Assembly: GCF_000620085.1 (NCBI RefSeq)
Contig: NZ_KK211067.1
Coordinates: 108,226-172,225, forward strand
Origin: Marinobacterium jannaschii DSM 6295
GTDB taxonomy: Bacteria > Pseudomonadota > Gammaproteobacteria > Pseudomonadales > Balneatricaceae
Direction of reading: 5' to 3'
DNA: 64,000 nt
The translations under genes and the position numbers were made by a program. The notes beneath the pieces are model-generated. The model searched no databases and was not told the DNA's origin. It worked only from the letters and a program-made list of their open reading frames with translations. Every line of letters begins with the position of its first letter. Positions within the stretch are counted from its first letter, which is position 1. Positions 63,984-64,000 of this stretch are shown here, piece by piece.

Positions 63984-64000
63984 CCTGTCCCTGTGACAGG
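63984..64000 (+). terminator. Hairpin at window end, probable operon terminator (cut off)
   Basis: CCTGTC/GACAGG with five-base loop at the last 17 bases. The following T-run, if any, is outside the window. Confidence 0.4.

Overview
The window is a continuous stretch of chromosome from a marine-type gammaproteobacterium. Gene content (Mla lipid transport next to ibaG-murA-hisG-hisD-degS, GroESL, HPF, class I PPK2, thiamine and dipeptide uptake) and gene order resemble Pseudomonas and Oceanospirillales relatives. I see no insertion sequence, prophage, integrase, CRISPR array, rRNA or tRNA. The genus is not determinable by reading alone; an Oceanospirillaceae-like organism is my inference.

Layout. 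1-2 kb: end of the Mla phospholipid operon (mlaE partial, mlaD, mlaC, mlaB). 2.2-8.5 kb: ibaG, murA, hisG-hisD, then degS, a NIF3 protein and zapG. 8.7-15.6 kb: nnrS, then a vitamin B12 salvage cluster (btuF-like, cobU, cobT, cobC), an HDOD-GAF signalling protein, a small six-cysteine exported protein and pduO adenosyltransferase. 15.8-21.8 kb: ppk2 with a small partner gene, panE, yajQ, ampG, an SDR reductase and fxsA. 21.9-26.6 kb: heat-stress block with groESL, an hsp20 gene with a ROSE-like RNA thermometer, and a DegQ-type protease. 27-36.4 kb: dipeptide/oligopeptide ABC transporter (SBP, two permeases, two ATPases) followed by an M14 peptidase, a LysR regulator and a PepQ-type dipeptidase, which together look like a peptide uptake and digestion locus. 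36.6-48.6 kb: mostly housekeeping and single genes (thpR, trhP, a UbiA-family gene, hpf, rhlE and others), including a LysR-controlled AhpD-like protein and a three-part PNPOx/FNR/ferredoxin fusion. 48.6-51.4 kb: periplasmic binding protein plus orphan sensor kinase. 51.6-54.2 kb: LysR divergent from a dioxygenase/HD-oxygenase pair that resembles TmpA/TmpB (trimethylaminoethylphosphonate degradation). 54.5-57.6 kb: thiamine uptake operon under a TPP riboswitch (outer-membrane receptor, thiamine-binding protein, PnuT). 58-61 kb: flavin-binding protein, VF530 protein, and a divergent MocR regulator/LysE exporter pair. 61.4-64 kb: polar amino acid ABC transporter whose permease carries an extra periplasmic segment.

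Most intergenic regions hold clear rho-independent terminators, and several hold strong inverted repeats that look like operators or leader hairpins. The most interesting points are the TmpAB-like pair, the translational TPP riboswitch with a TTG start, the ROSE-like thermometer, the mirror-symmetric CX3C protein, the PNPOx/FNR/ferredoxin fusion and the binding-protein/kinase sensor. All functional assignments are from reading translated sequence and motifs; no database search was run.
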